Source: Bradyrhizobium sp. Ash2021 (GTDB lineage: Bacteria > Pseudomonadota > Alphaproteobacteria > Rhizobiales > Xanthobacteraceae). Taken from it: DNA of 64,000 bases. A program made the position numbers and the translations under genes. The stretch covers positions 248,001-312,000 of the forward strand of contig NZ_CP100605.1 in the NCBI RefSeq assembly GCF_031202265.1. The letters are read 5' to 3'. Positions 26,910-35,748 of the stretch are shown here, piece after piece. Within the stretch, counting starts at the first letter, position 1; each line of letters starts with the position of its first letter. The notes below the pieces were generated by a model. The model saw only the letters and a list, made by a program, of their open reading frames with translations, searched no databases and was not told the origin of the DNA.

Positions 26910-27419
26910 ATGCGCGAGAAAAAGCTGGCTAAACGCGTCACGGCGGAAGCGCCGGTTGCAGACGAGATCGCGCACTTGCGCGGTCTCGACGTCCAAGGGT
27001 TACGCGCTCGATGGCGGAGCGTATTTCAGCGACCGGCGCCTGTTCATTTGCGTCCGCATCTGTTGTTTTCAATCATCGCCTATCAGATCCAGACCGATCG
27101 CTTTGGCGGCCTGGATCACGAAACCAAAAAGCTGCTCGATCGGACAGAAGCGGTTGAATCCGGCTCGACGATGCCGGCTCGACTGATCGCCCTTGACCAA
27201 AAACGCAGGGCGCTCACGCCGGGTACGGTGCTGGTCCGAGAATGGAACGAGCAGTCGCAGCGAGTGATGGTTATGGAGGACGGTTTTGCCTGGAATGGTC
27301 AGACCTACGACAGTCTCTCCAAGGTGGCGTTCGCTATTACCGGCACGCGGTGGAACGGCCCGCGCTTTTTCGGTTTGAGAGGCAAGGAAGATCGATCGGC
27401 CATGGAGAACCGGCTGTGA
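26910..27419 (+). CDS. DUF2924 domain protein
   Basis: Start at ATG 26910, four bases after the DUF3489 stop; longer upstream readings overlap that gene. 169 aa: EIAHLRGLDVQGLRARWRSV, RPHLLFSIIAYQIQTDRFGG and the closing YDSLSKVAFAITGTRWNGPR with FFGL, the DUF2924 hallmark. Its stop overlaps the GTG of the recombinase. Accessory protein of the recombinase module, function unproven. Confidence 0.87.
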   Translation: MREKKLAKRVTAEAPVADEIAHLRGLDVQGLRARWRSVFQRPAPVHLRPHLLFSIIAYQIQTDRFGGLDHETKKLLDRTEAVESGSTMPARLIALDQKRRALTPGTVLVREWNEQSQRVMVMEDGFAWNGQTYDSLSKVAFAITGTRWNGPRFFGLRGKEDRSAMENRL

Positions 27420-28034
27420 AAGCCCCTCCTGTCAAACGGGTTCGTTGCGCCATCTACACGCGAGTATCTACTGAACATGGGCTCGACCAGGAGTTTAACT
27501 CGCTGGATGCCCAGCACGAAGCTGCCTCGGCATATATAAAAAGCCAGGCCCACGCCGGATGGACGCTGGTCCGCGCCCGTTATGACGACGGTGGCTATTC
27601 CGGCGGATCGACAGACCGCCCAGATCTGCAGAGGCTGCTGGACGACATCCGTGCCCGCAAGGTCGATGTCATCGTTGTCTATAAGGTCGATCGTCTGACA
27701 CGGTCGCTCGCGGACTTCGCCAAATTGGTCGAGCTATTTGACGCGCACGGCGTATCATTCGTCTCGGTAACCCAGCAATTCAACACCACGACCTCGATGG
27801 GTCGGTTGACCCTCAACGTACTTCTGTCTGTTGCCCAGTTCGAGCGTGAGGTTACCTCCGAGCGCATCCGCGACAAGATCGCAGCATCGAAGCGAAAGGG
27901 TATCTGGGTCGGTGGCAACCTGCCCATTGGCTATGAGATGAAAGACGGCAAGATTGCTGTTGTGGAAGAAGAGGCCGAACAGGTCAGGCTGATCTATCGC
28001 CGGTACCTAGAGCTTGGCGGCGTCCGGGCCCTAG
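27416..28034 (+). pseudogene. serine recombinase, 5' part cut by IS701
   Basis: GTG 27416 overlaps the DUF2924 stop. The resolvase domain is complete: RCAIYTRVSTEHG with catalytic Ser18, YDDGGYSGGSTDRPDLQRLL, VYKVDRLTRSL, NVLLSVAQFEREVTSERIRD. The recombinase domain begins at KRKGIWVGGNLPIGYE and is interrupted after GGVRAL by an IS701 element. Removing the element and one CTAG joins it in frame with 29467-29946, restoring a protein of about 364 aa. Confidence 0.85.
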
Positions 28035-29466
28035 CATTACAGTTGCCGTTTTGCTTTGAAGTGGGCTCGCTGAGCGACCGCCTGATGAGCTCTACGCCAG
28101 AGTGACCATGCGATGATGTGTGCGGGTTGTATCCGCTTTCGCGCGAGCCTGACGGCAATGCGTCGGACTTCCTGGATCGACCATCGGATCAACGACGGCG
28201 TGGCTGTGGTTTGACCCTTGCCGTGGTTCGGCGTTTGGTTTTTTTTGGCGCCGGCGGATTGGCGCGATGGCGGATCACCGCCATCATGGCGAAGGCGAGC
28301 ATCGCCATGGAAACGTGGCGATGCCAGCCGTGCCAGGATCTGCTCTCGTTGTGGTCGAGCCCGAACTCGTTCTTGGCGGTCTCGAAACTGTCCTCGATTG
28401 CCCACCGATGGCCTTCGACCCCCACCAGTGTTTCGATCGATGTTGCCGCTGGGCACCAGGTGGTGAAGAAGGCGAGATCGCCATCGGCGATACGACGACG
28501 GATCAGCAGACCGCGTGTCCAAAGGCCCGGATTTTCGTCGTTTGGTTCTCCGGCCAGGTCGGCCAATTCGAGATAGCACCAATCATGCAGCCGCGGTCCT
28601 TTGGTTCCGGCCCCTGCTGACAGGCGTTTCCAGTCGGACGCACGCCGCGTCAGGGCGATGTCGGCAGCCGTGCCGGCGACCGATCGACGCTTGCCCCAGG
28701 ATCGAAATACATGCGCGCTGCTGACCCCCAGGACATAGCCTTTGCCTGCGCGACGCAGTTGCTGTTCAATGTCACCGACACCGTAGACCGTATCGCCTGC
28801 AACCCACTTGAACGGGACAGGCGCGGCTATGGCGCGTGCGATCATTCTCGTCGCAAGCTTTGGTTTGGTCGCAAAGCCGGTATCGGGGGGCACGTATGCG
28901 GCTTTCAGTCGATCTGGATCGTCGGTCCATTCCTTCGGAAGATACAGCGCGCGGTCGATGAAAGCATGACCGTGGCACGAAACGTAGGCCGCGAAGACGC
29001 CGATCTGGCAGTTCGTGATCTTGCCCGCCGAACCAGTGTACTGACGCGCCACGCCGCACGACGCTTTGCCCTGTTTGAGAAAGCCGGTCTCATCGATCAC
29101 GAGGACCGCGTCATCGTCCGCCAAATGCTCGATGACATAATCGCGGACGATATCGCGCAAGGCATCCGCATCCCAATCCCTGCGACCCAGGATCGCCTGT
29201 TGCCGCCATGGACCAGGATCGCCTGCGGCCTCAGCGCGCATCCAACCAGTCTTGCGTTGCTCATCTCCAAGCAGACCTTCCAGAAACAAGCCAGCATTCT
29301 TCGCAACACGCTCTTGCCCGAACAATGGACGTATCCGCTTCTTGATCTCCCGAAGCGACGCCGCCCACAACGCAAGCGTCTCTTCAATCGACGCTGTCCG
29401 CGTCCACGATGTTCGAATCATGGTTGCCCATGGATTCAGAAAACCTCACAAAAGGCAACTGTATTG
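28035..29466 (-). mobile_element. IS701-family element, copy 1
   Basis: 1432 bp, ends CATTACAGTTGCCGTTTTG and CAATACAGTTGCCTTTTG, flanked by the target duplication CTAG (28031-28034 and 29467-29470), the usual IS701-type site. Inserted within the serine recombinase gene. Confidence 0.92.
28189..29421 (-). CDS. IS701-family transposase
   Basis: 410 aa from ATG 29421 (MIRTSWTRTASIEETLALWA). Contains the DDE segments VLVIDETGFLKQGKASCGVA (first Asp), FKWVAGDTVYG (second Asp) and VEGHRWAIEDSFETAKNEFG with the last Glu, plus WHGWHRHVSMAMLAFAMM near the end. Lys/Arg-rich tail. Close to the copy at 41587. Confidence 0.92.
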   Translation of the reverse strand: MIRTSWTRTASIEETLALWAASLREIKKRIRPLFGQERVAKNAGLFLEGLLGDEQRKTGWMRAEAAGDPGPWRQQAILGRRDWDADALRDIVRDYVIEHLADDDAVLVIDETGFLKQGKASCGVARQYTGSAGKITNCQIGVFAAYVSCHGHAFIDRALYLPKEWTDDPDRLKAAYVPPDTGFATKPKLATRMIARAIAAPVPFKWVAGDTVYGVGDIEQQLRRAGKGYVLGVSSAHVFRSWGKRRSVAGTAADIALTRRASDWKRLSAGAGTKGPRLHDWCYLELADLAGEPNDENPGLWTRGLLIRRRIADGDLAFFTTWCPAATSIETLVGVEGHRWAIEDSFETAKNEFGLDHNESRSWHGWHRHVSMAMLAFAMMAVIRHRANPPAPKKTKRRTTARVKPQPRRR

Positions 29467-29946
29467 CTAGAGCGGGATCTCCGCGACCGGAATTTCCGAA
29501 CCAAGACAAAGCTCCTCACGACAGGCGCGACCCGCGGTGGAATTCCATTTAGAAGGGGATCGCTGTTCTATTTGCTAAGCAACCACTTCTATGTGGGAGA
29601 AGTCAAATTTAAGGACGAGATCCTACCTGGACAGCAGCCCGTTATCATGGACCGAAAATTGTTCGATGCGGTCCAGCAGAAACTAAGGGATCAATGGTCT
29701 CACAGGACCGTGACACGGAATGCATCCGATCATCTTCTGACCGGTTTGCTTTATGACGATGTGGGCAATCGAATGGTCCCGACACATGCCACAAAGGCCG
29801 GAATCCGGTATCGCTACTATATCTCTTCGCCGCACTTTGACGGAAACTCCAAAACCGCGGCGGTCGGATCGACCTCACGCGTTCCTGCCGCCGACCTTGA
29901 AAACGTGATCGTCAAATCGCTGACTGAGCATCTAGGCCTAGGCTAA
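29467..29946 (+). pseudogene. serine recombinase, 3' part after IS701
   Basis: Reads ERDLRDRNFRTKTKLLTTGA, the rest of the recombinase domain (FRRGSLFYLLSNHFYVGEV) and the zinc-ribbon region (LLTGLLYDDVGNRM), ending HLGLG. The region normally holding the CxxC zinc ligands lacks them here. In frame with 27416-28034 once the element is removed. Confidence 0.82.
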
Positions 29947-30042
29947 GTGTCCCCACAGAGATGAAACGGTGTGACGTTTTTTTTGAAGGTCAGGCGTTTA
30001 ATCCTGACTGGATTCCAACAAGCATCGAAAAGAGCCTTTCAA

Positions 30043-30555
30043 ATGCAAAAATCATCTGAGGAATCGAAAGCGCCGTTCGTTGCTATGACTGACGAGCGTA
30101 AACGAGAGGTAGTCGCGCAGCTCACAGACGATGTACTGAGCAAACTCACTGGCGCCTTCTTCGATGTTTGCAAATTCGAGCGCTGGACAAAAAGAGACCT
30201 GTCGTCAATTAGCGGTATAAATGAAACCGCCATCGGTCACATTCTGGCCGGCCGCAGGAAAAATCTCACGGTCGAAACAATCGCGCTGCTTGCGCGCGCA
30301 ATGGGCGCTCGTCCTGAATTGGTCCTTCATGACACACGTCCTACAGGAAACCACGTGTCGCCAGTTCGAAAAGAGGGCGCAGCGGCGCTCTCGCTAGCAG
30401 CGAAGCCGGCGGTTCAACGCGGCGCCCGCGCCTTGTCTTCCGCATTCGGTCGGTCGCAATCTGTTTTTCGGACCTCCTCAGATGTGCAGAAGGAAGGTGC
30501 GTCAGCGGAGGGCTTCGCTTATGCCCAGCCTGATCTCGAGAAAGAAGCGCCATAA
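30043..30555 (+). CDS. XRE-family helix-turn-helix protein
   Basis: 170 aa from ATG 30043 (MQKSSEESKAPF). An XRE-like HTH lies at about residues 45-90: WTKRDLSSISGINETAIGHI then LAGRRKNLTVETIALLARAM. The N-terminal helix and the Ala-rich C-terminal tail (HVSPVRKEGAAALS) are not conserved domains. Its TAA overlaps the ATG of the next gene by one base, so the two are coupled. Confidence 0.75.
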   Translation: MQKSSEESKAPFVAMTDERKREVVAQLTDDVLSKLTGAFFDVCKFERWTKRDLSSISGINETAIGHILAGRRKNLTVETIALLARAMGARPELVLHDTRPTGNHVSPVRKEGAAALSLAAKPAVQRGARALSSAFGRSQSVFRTSSDVQKEGASAEGFAYAQPDLEKEAP

Positions 30556-31237
30556 TGAACTTAGTCTCCCTAGAGACCGGCAGAACAACGTGGCTTTTTC
30601 CAGTAGAGGAAATTCTCCCGCTGGGCGGAGCCGACGGTCCGCGAATAACTGCAGCCATCACCTCCAAGTATAAATTCACACACCCCCCGCGAATCCGACA
30701 AGAGAGGATATAGAAAAAAACGGATTGAAGTTTGCCGGCGGCCAAATGATCCGCAACGGCAGTATTGCGAACATCGCCGAGTTCATCGTTTTCAACGATG
30801 GGATTGTCGCGGTGTCGATGTCAACGGATGATGCCGAAGCATTTCTCCAAGACATCTACGCGTTTTTGGTCTCAGAGTTCGCGTTTCGTGAGTTCACTTC
30901 CGGCGTGAAGAAAATCAACCTGAGTTCAGTTGTGGTCGACTTTGAAACGTCTCTCAACGGTTTTATCCGGGCGCGCAATACAGACTCAGACCTCATTGGA
31001 AGGCACCTGAACTCTATCGACGATACTGACTTCCCCGTTGAATTGGCGAGGGTCGATTTCCTGTTAAACAAGGATCCCGAATTCAGGCCGCCGAACGTTC
31101 CGCGCTTGACCATCGAAAAGCGGGCGAACACTCAGTTTTCACAGCACAGATATTTCTCTTCGGCTCCCATTCACACAGCAAGTCATTTGGAAATTCTCGA
31201 GAGAATTGAGAGCGGCTTAACCAAAGGCAAAAGCTAA
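30555..31237 (+). pseudogene. conserved hypothetical gene with one-base frameshift
   Basis: ATG 30555 gives MNLVSLETGRTTWLFPVEEI through FTHPP and soon stops. In the next frame the text continues ANPTREDIEKNGLKFAGGQM and onward to EILERIESGL at 31237. One extra C in the six-C run at 30683-30688 would make a single 227-residue protein. A separate translation from TTG 30725 (170 aa) is the alternative. Soluble, mixed alpha/beta, family not recognised. Coupled to the XRE gene by a one-base overlap. Confidence 0.7.
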
Positions 31238-31284
31238 GCCCTCAGCGGCACCACGTCGTCCCTTTTTCGCCGCTCGCACGATGC

Positions 31285-31450
31285 CCCGCCATGACTCAGG
31301 GAAGGCCGCTGGTGCGCCTTTGCCGTTTTGGGCTGTGGGTAGCGGTAGGGACGGTTTGACGAATCCGGGGCGGCCTGCCCCACGAGCGGCAGCGGCTCCA
31401 GTCCGTTCCGACCGGCTACCCGTTGGGCGATTGCCGGAGGTCGTGCGTTG
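31285..31450. repeat. dispersed repeat, copy 1 (pairs with 35570-35740)
   Basis: CCCCGCCATGACTCAGGGA, a GGTAGCGG tract, GACGAATCCGGG, CGGCAGCGGCT and GGGCGATTGCCGGA occur in the same order at 35570-35740, where they form the leader of the 35749 gene. Confidence 0.65.
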
Positions 31451-31464
31451 GAGCGAAAGAGTTT

Positions 31465-31689
31465 TTACGGCACGTCACCGGCCTTTCTCGAACCGCCGGC
31501 GCTATGAGGCGCGTTCCAAAAATATTGCCGGTTGCCCGTGGCCGCTTCCGCATATTGATCGATCGACACAATGATCGCCTGGACATGGTGGTAACACCAG
31601 CCCTCGCGCGGGGCTAATCGCCGGACTTCGGCCAGCGCTTTAATCCACGGCGGATTGTCGGTGGCATTGTGGTCGTACCAGTTCACCAT
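31465..31689 (-). CDS. small conserved hypothetical protein, 74 aa
   Basis: Begins MVNWYDHNATDNPPWIKALA and contains GWCYHHVQAIIVSIDQYAEA. Its ATG at 31689 overlaps the stop of the upstream gene (31683-31916) by seven bases, indicating translational coupling. Soluble, aromatic-rich. I recall similar proteins in Bradyrhizobium accessory regions. Role unknown. Confidence 0.7.
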   Translation of the reverse strand: MVNWYDHNATDNPPWIKALAEVRRLAPREGWCYHHVQAIIVSIDQYAEAATGNRQYFWNAPHSAGGSRKAGDVP

Positions 31690-31916
31690 TGGCGGCCACC
31701 TAGCACTTTTCCCTTGGTCGGACCTGGTTGTTCTTTTTTCAGCCGGTCCCGTTCGGCACAGAGCGCGTCGACGTTGTTGAGCATCCGATCCAGCAAGGCC
31801 TCGGCAGAAGCCGTTGGAATCCCGGCCCTTTGCAGTTGCCTAATCTCGCCACGCTGGCGGTGGACCTGGACGCGCATGCGTTCGATCTCGGCCCGAATGT
31901 GTTCGATGTCCGGCAT
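31683..31916 (-). CDS. small coiled-coil protein, 77 aa
   Basis: MPDIEHIRAEIERMRVQVHR and the following residues form a long amphipathic helix with heptad spacing; the tail DALCAERDRLKKEQPGPTKG is basic. First gene of a two-gene leftward operon. Likely an oligomeric helical protein of unknown function. Confidence 0.68.
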   Translation of the reverse strand: MPDIEHIRAEIERMRVQVHRQRGEIRQLQRAGIPTASAEALLDRMLNNVDALCAERDRLKKEQPGPTKGKVLGGRQW

Positions 31917-32188
31917 ATTGCGTCCCTGCGAAGTCAGGCTGTATAAGAGAACGAAATGAGAACAAAATTCAAGCCGCTAGGTTTAGCGGGTGATCGGACC
32001 AGCGCCCCGAAAAGCGGGGTCGGGCTATAAAATCTCCCGTGTGGGGCGCGATAATCGCTACGACGGGTCGACCGTCAGCATCACCGGGGCGGGGTAATCT
32101 GGAAACATGGCGACTCACTGTCTAGTCGAACTTCTTGGCAAAAATTGACGCCGTGAACCGGCTTGAGAGCATCCACAAGGACCTACTG
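31917..32188 (+). other. intergenic, GC-rich hairpins
   Basis: No gene supported. GCCCCGAAAAGCGGGG near 32003 is a short hairpin without a T-tract. Confidence 0.35.
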
Positions 32189-32476
32189 ATGCGCCTGCTC
32201 GGTTCCGCTGTCCTGGTGATGGCCATGGTCTGGACTGGCGCCGTGCCAGCTCGGGCTCAGACCTATGATTCAAGCTCCCCGGTTTGCCTCCAAGTTTACA
32301 GCATTGATGGCAGCTCCATCGCATGTGGGTATAAGTCGCTGGCTGAGTGTACATCGACCGCGTCAGGACGTGCCGCCCAATGCTTCGTCAACCCCTATTT
32401 CGCGCAATCTCAATTGCGTGGCAGGGGCCACCCAGTATTGAAACCACCCCGGCGGCCGCGACGGAATTCTCGATGA
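32189..32476 (+). CDS. DUF3551 secreted small protein
   Basis: Start at ATG 32189 puts a clear signal peptide at the front (MRLLGSAVLVMAMVWTGAVP, cut near ARAQ). The mature part has the DUF3551 pattern: VCLQVYSIDGSSIACGYKSL, ECTSTASGRAAQCFVNPYFA with four spaced cysteines, then a basic tail. Periplasmic or secreted; function unknown. 95 aa. Confidence 0.82.
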   Translation: MRLLGSAVLVMAMVWTGAVPARAQTYDSSSPVCLQVYSIDGSSIACGYKSLAECTSTASGRAAQCFVNPYFAQSQLRGRGHPVLKPPRRPRRNSR

Positions 32477-32708
32477 ACCGCCCACAGAAGATCACCTTCG
32501 GCGAACTGCGCAATTCCGGCGTTCGCGGGATCCTGATCTACTGCGCCGACTTTCATTGCAGCTACTCGATCGCCATGAACGCGGACCAGTGGCCCGATGA
32601 TCTCCGGCTTCCGACATCGAGCCGCGCTTCGTCTGCCAGGTATGCGGCAAGCGCGGCGCGGATGTCCGGCCGAAGTTTTCTTCCGCCGAAATGGGCATTG
32701 GCAATTGA
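32473..32708 (+). pseudogene. small zinc-ribbon-like gene with frameshift
   Basis: From ATG 32473 the frame gives MNRPQKITFGELRNSGVRGI, then ADFHCSYSIAMNADQWPDDL. After RL the following frame reads DIEPRFVCQVCGKRGADVRP to TGA 32706-32708. One missing base near 32609-32612 explains it; the total length becomes 78 codons. The intact family has HC...CxxC cysteines that would bind zinc. Confidence 0.7.
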
Positions 32709-33004
32709 CCAGGACCGCGATTCGGCCCGGCATCAAGTCCGCATTTTTCCGGGCTTGGCAGAAGCGAGGTCAATCGGGAGAGTGACGGGAACCGTTGCGC
32801 GGAGGACGTTTTGCTTCAGGACATGAAGAAGAGCGATTGGGCCTTCGTGGCCGTGTGCGTCGCAGCCGCAATCTTCTGCGGCATTTGGAGCGTCAAACTC
32901 GGAATAGCGCATTATAAATCCCAACCCTGGGGGCGACAGAGTTCAGCAGTTCACACCGGCCCGCGAGGTAGCGATCTCCCGGCCCGCCTCCGTGAAGTGA
33001 CGTG
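32709..33004 (+). other. no supported gene
   Basis: A 64-aa frame at 32811-33005 has one hydrophobic helix (WAFVAVCVAAAIFCGIWSV) and could be a tiny membrane protein, but no good ribosome site or family was seen. Confidence 0.3.
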
Positions 33005-33264
33005 ATGAAATACGCCGCCCATCGACCTTTTGCTGATCCCGAAAAAGCCGCCCGCAAGCTGATCGAGATCGCCAACGCGACCGAAGCCGTCCAGGACGGC
33101 CGCATCCACATCGAGAAGATCAACGGGCCGTTCCTGTTCAAAGAGGGCGGGAGCCCAGCCGAGTACGGCGCAGGTCTGCAGTTCGCGCCAAGGGTTGGTT
33201 GTGGCGGCACGAGTCCGGCACCTATGTGAAGTTCACGCCAGCCGGCGCCGACCTGTTCGCCTAA
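33005..33264 (+). pseudogene. small conserved gene with frameshift
   Basis: MKYAAHRPFADPEKAARKLI, then GRIHIEKINGPFLFKEGGSP, then near GAGL the coding sense moves one frame: AVRAKGWLWRHESGTYVKFT to LFA and TAA 33262-33264. One missing G at about 33178 accounts for it. The restored protein is 86 aa, soluble, unknown function. Confidence 0.7.
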
Positions 33265-33276
33265 GAGATCACCTCG

Positions 33277-33612
33277 ATGTGCAATCTGTATTCGATCACC
33301 ACGAACCAGGTTCGTATGCCAGGCCTGCGGCAAGCGTGGCTTTGGCATCCGGGCGTCGCAATACCGGCAATCCGGTTCAAGCGCGGGACGTTCTATAGGG
33401 CCGTTGTGGACACGCTGCGGCGGGCCACAGGGCCGATGACGGCGGATGACATCTGCCAAGCCCCGCTGGCCGGCAAGACGGCAGCGGCCACCCGGAAGCA
33501 GGAGAAAAACCTGCAGGCGGCTATCCTTGCTGCGCTACGGGTGCGGAATGGCAAGTCCGTGGTTGGCGAGGGGGCGCCAGCAAGGTGGCGGTTGAAAGAG
33601 GACGCCAACTGA
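33277..33612 (+). pseudogene. mosaic ORF: SRAP start joined to other gene pieces
   Basis: The first ten residues MCNLYSITTN are the start of SRAP (YedK/HMCES) proteins, whose Cys2 is catalytic. The sequence then switches to a stretch that, in another frame, reads FVCQACGKRGFGIRASQYR (like the gene at 32473), and from about 33385 to a helical C-terminus RAVVDTLRRATGPMTADDIC that resembles a winged-helix tail. It looks like a recombination mosaic rather than a functional gene. Confidence 0.55.
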
Positions 33613-33630
33613 GGCGGCCCCTTTCTCCAT

Positions 33631-33786
33631 CTACCGTATTTCGGTTGGGCCGCTGAAGATGCAGCCTTTCCCATATTGCGTTTCGATCATCGATTTAGCA
33701 TTGAAATAGTTGTCTGCCTGAACCGTGATGTCCTGAAGTCCCCCATTTTTCAGCCTGATCTTCGCCTTCCAGGTTTTTGCCGCCAT
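33631..33786 (-). CDS. small conserved hypothetical protein, 51 aa
   Basis: ATG 33786 follows AGGAAG closely. The product MAAKTWKAKIRLKNGGLQDI then TVQADNYFNAKSMIETQYGK ends SGPTEIR. This has the shape of a small beta-alpha fold with a consistent reading frame and good ribosome site. Function unknown. Confidence 0.65.
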   Translation of the reverse strand: MAAKTWKAKIRLKNGGLQDITVQADNYFNAKSMIETQYGKGCIFSGPTEIR

Positions 33787-33911
33787 TTCACTTCCTCGAA
33801 CGGTTAGCGCTGCTCATCATGTCACAATGGCAGCCAGAGGTTGAAAAGGGGGCAACGCCTAGTTTTTGTCAAGAACTCTTAGGGTAGCCCGGCGCGGTGG
33901 CGGCTGGCGGG

Positions 33912-34073
33912 CTAACTGCCCTTGGTTTTTAGCCCGGTCCCTTTGCAGATCGGGCAGAGCGGCGGTGGCGATACATCAATCGGATACCCCCATTTTGCGG
34001 GCCGCGCTTCCATTATGGTGCCTTTGCCGAAGCAGTTTTCGCAGGGTTGGGTCTCTTTGGATTCGTTAGTCAT
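33912..34073 (-). CDS. small zinc-ribbon protein, DnaJ-like CxxC pairs
   Basis: Start ATG 34073 (GGAG upstream) is preferred over the upstream in-frame ATG. 53 aa: MTNESKETQPCENCFGKGTI ... LCPICKGTGLKTKG. The two CxxCxGxG-like pairs resemble the DnaJ cysteine-rich zinc-binding repeats. Probably a small metal-binding protein. Confidence 0.72.
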   Translation of the reverse strand: MTNESKETQPCENCFGKGTIMEARPAKWGYPIDVSPPPLCPICKGTGLKTKGS

Positions 34074-34213
34074 GGAATGCTCCTGTCGGACCGCCAATTC
34101 GGTCCGGGGCAAACGCTAGGACTCCCGGCAAATCCAGCAACGCACCGGCATTTTTGGGGACGGGAAACCGGCCGCTCCTCGCCTTTGATGCCCTGAGGCA
34201 TTAGGCTGTTAGC

Positions 34214-34429
34214 ATGGGTTCAAGACGTCCTCCAGAATGGCTTCTGATCGTACTGGCGTTGCCCGCCTATCAAATATGGCACATCGCCAAGTACGCAAAT
34301 ACCCACCAAAATCGGGTGGCCAAGGTTGCGACGTTCGTGACGTTTTTGCCGATACTGGCTTTTTGTACCGTTATCTGGGCAACGGTATGGACGGCAGTTT
34401 TGTGGCTTGCATGGCAAGCCGTGAACTAG
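34214..34429 (+). CDS. small membrane protein, 71 aa
   Basis: MGSRRPPEWLLIVLALPAYQ begins with a hydrophobic helix; a second segment FVTFLPILAFCTVIWATVWT follows. Weak ribosome site. Possibly a real small inner-membrane protein; family unknown. Confidence 0.5.
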   Translation: MGSRRPPEWLLIVLALPAYQIWHIAKYANTHQNRVAKVATFVTFLPILAFCTVIWATVWTAVLWLAWQAVN

Positions 34430-34489
34430 CGCCGAATACTGCAAGACTGTTCTCAATCTCGGACGTGCTGATCGCCATTGCGGAGATTG

Positions 34490-34785
34490 CGTCCTGTCTT
34501 GGTCCCGCGAGTTTGACGACCCAATCCCCCTGCCCGATGGCCGCCAGCTCTTCACGTTGAAGGACGCGGGCGAATACATCCAGTCGCGGCCGAAGGCGAA
34601 GCAGAACGCCACACCATGGGCGAAACGCGACCGAGGCCCTGCTGCTGGTCGTCGAGCGGAACGGCCCGACGATGCTGGCCCGGATCGCGATGATGCAGGC
34701 GCTGTACCCAGCGGGCGAGCGGGTGTTCAATCCAGATCGCAAAGACCAGCATTGGGGAAAGCGAAGGCTGAAGAGGGACCAATGA
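34490..34785 (+). pseudogene. conserved small gene with A-run frameshift (KRDQ family)
   Basis: One frame reads SREFDDPIPLPDGRQLFTLK, DAGEYIQSRPKAKQNATPWA; the next reads ATEALLLVVERNGPTMLARI, AMMQALYPAGERVFNPDRKD and QHWGKRRLKRDQ to TGA 34785. Removing one A from the run at 34623-34625 joins them. The upstream start is unclear. Two more C-terminal copies exist at about 56075-56190 and 60176-60310 (minus). The stop overlaps the next start by ATGA. Confidence 0.65.
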
Positions 34786-34928
34786 CCGTATTTGTGTACG
34801 TCAACACGAGCAAGCAGGTCGGCGATGCCGAGCACATCAAGGTGTTCGCAAATGTGGACGCGGCGGAAAAATGGTTCGGGGAGAACGACCTGGAAGGCGT
34901 CGCGCTCGAGTATGAGGTTCTTGAATGA
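34782..34928 (+). CDS. small conserved hypothetical protein, 48 aa
   Basis: ATG 34782 overlaps the previous stop (ATGA), with GAGGGA upstream. MTVFVYVNTSKQVGDAEHIK then VFANVDAAEKWFGENDLEGV and YEVLE. Compact alpha/beta mini-protein; I recall similar ones in Bradyrhizobium. Function unknown. Confidence 0.7.
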   Translation: MTVFVYVNTSKQVGDAEHIKVFANVDAAEKWFGENDLEGVALEYEVLE

Positions 34929-35455
34929 CAATACCCGAGGCGGATCATTTCCTGAAAATCACGCCGGCTCGTCCATTGACGCATACTCCTCGCGGTGATT
35001 GTCGGAGGGCCCGCGATGTGTGTTGGCTTCTCTTGCAAATGATTGTGGGAGCGCAAGGATTGCAGCTTCAATGGCTTCCGTTAGGGGATCTCGACGCCGC
35101 CTGCGGAAGTCGATTCCGAGAATTACGTCGCCCATTCTTCACCTGTATAATCCACCGGCCCATGCACTGGAATATCGTACATTCCCAAGTGGGAGAGCGG
35201 AGATGAGCATTGGGATTACTCCGTGGATTTATGGCGTTGCGAAATCGTGTTTCGACATGCGCGACCCAAGTGTTGGTGCATGTTCACGATCAGGAAATCG
35301 AAGAGCTCGACGCAGCGCCGCTCGATTCATGAGAATGCCCGCCGGGGGTATACCGGCAGGCTTGGTGCCGAGAGCTAAACGTTCCAAACTTTAAGAACGC
35401 TCGTCGTCTCTGATCGTGAAGAGATACCGCTCGACCCGGCAAATCCCGGCGTGCG
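34929..35455 (+). other. no supported gene
   Basis: Several open frames but none with consistent coding signs. A frame starting near 35205 (EHWDYSVDLWRCEIVFRHAR) is protein-like and may be a gene remnant. Confidence 0.35.
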
Positions 35456-35575
35456 TCACACTGTTGTCGCGACCGGCCAGGTCGAGCCCTCGATCAGCAG
35501 TTCGAATTCGCCAGCGGCATTGCGGGCGAACCGCCGGACGACTGCGGACGCCAGGATGCGCTCGCCCTCGCCCCG
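35456..35575 (-). pseudogene. possible 3' gene remnant
   Basis: The minus frame ending at 35456 reads GERILASAVVRRFARNAAGE then FELLIEGSTWPVATTV, which looks like a genuine protein end. Upstream, the frame enters the repeat at 35570-35740 and loses coding character. Confidence 0.4.
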
Positions 35576-35740
35576 CCATGACTCAGGGAAGCCGCTGGTG
35601 CGGGTTTTGCTGGTTGGGTTGGTGGGTAGCGGCCGGGGCGGTATGACGAATCCGGGCCGCCCTGCCCGCCATCGGCAGCGGCTTGGAGATGTCCGGGTCC
35701 CACATCTTGGGCGATTGCCGGACCTCTCGCGGCGCGCTTT
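35570..35740. repeat. dispersed repeat, copy 2 (pairs with 31285-31450)
   Basis: Same ordered blocks as 31285-31450 (CCCCGCCATGACTCAGGGA, GACGAATCCGGG, GGGCGATTGCCGGA). Here it is directly upstream of the 35749 gene. Confidence 0.65.
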
Positions 35741-35748
35741 GATGGGGC

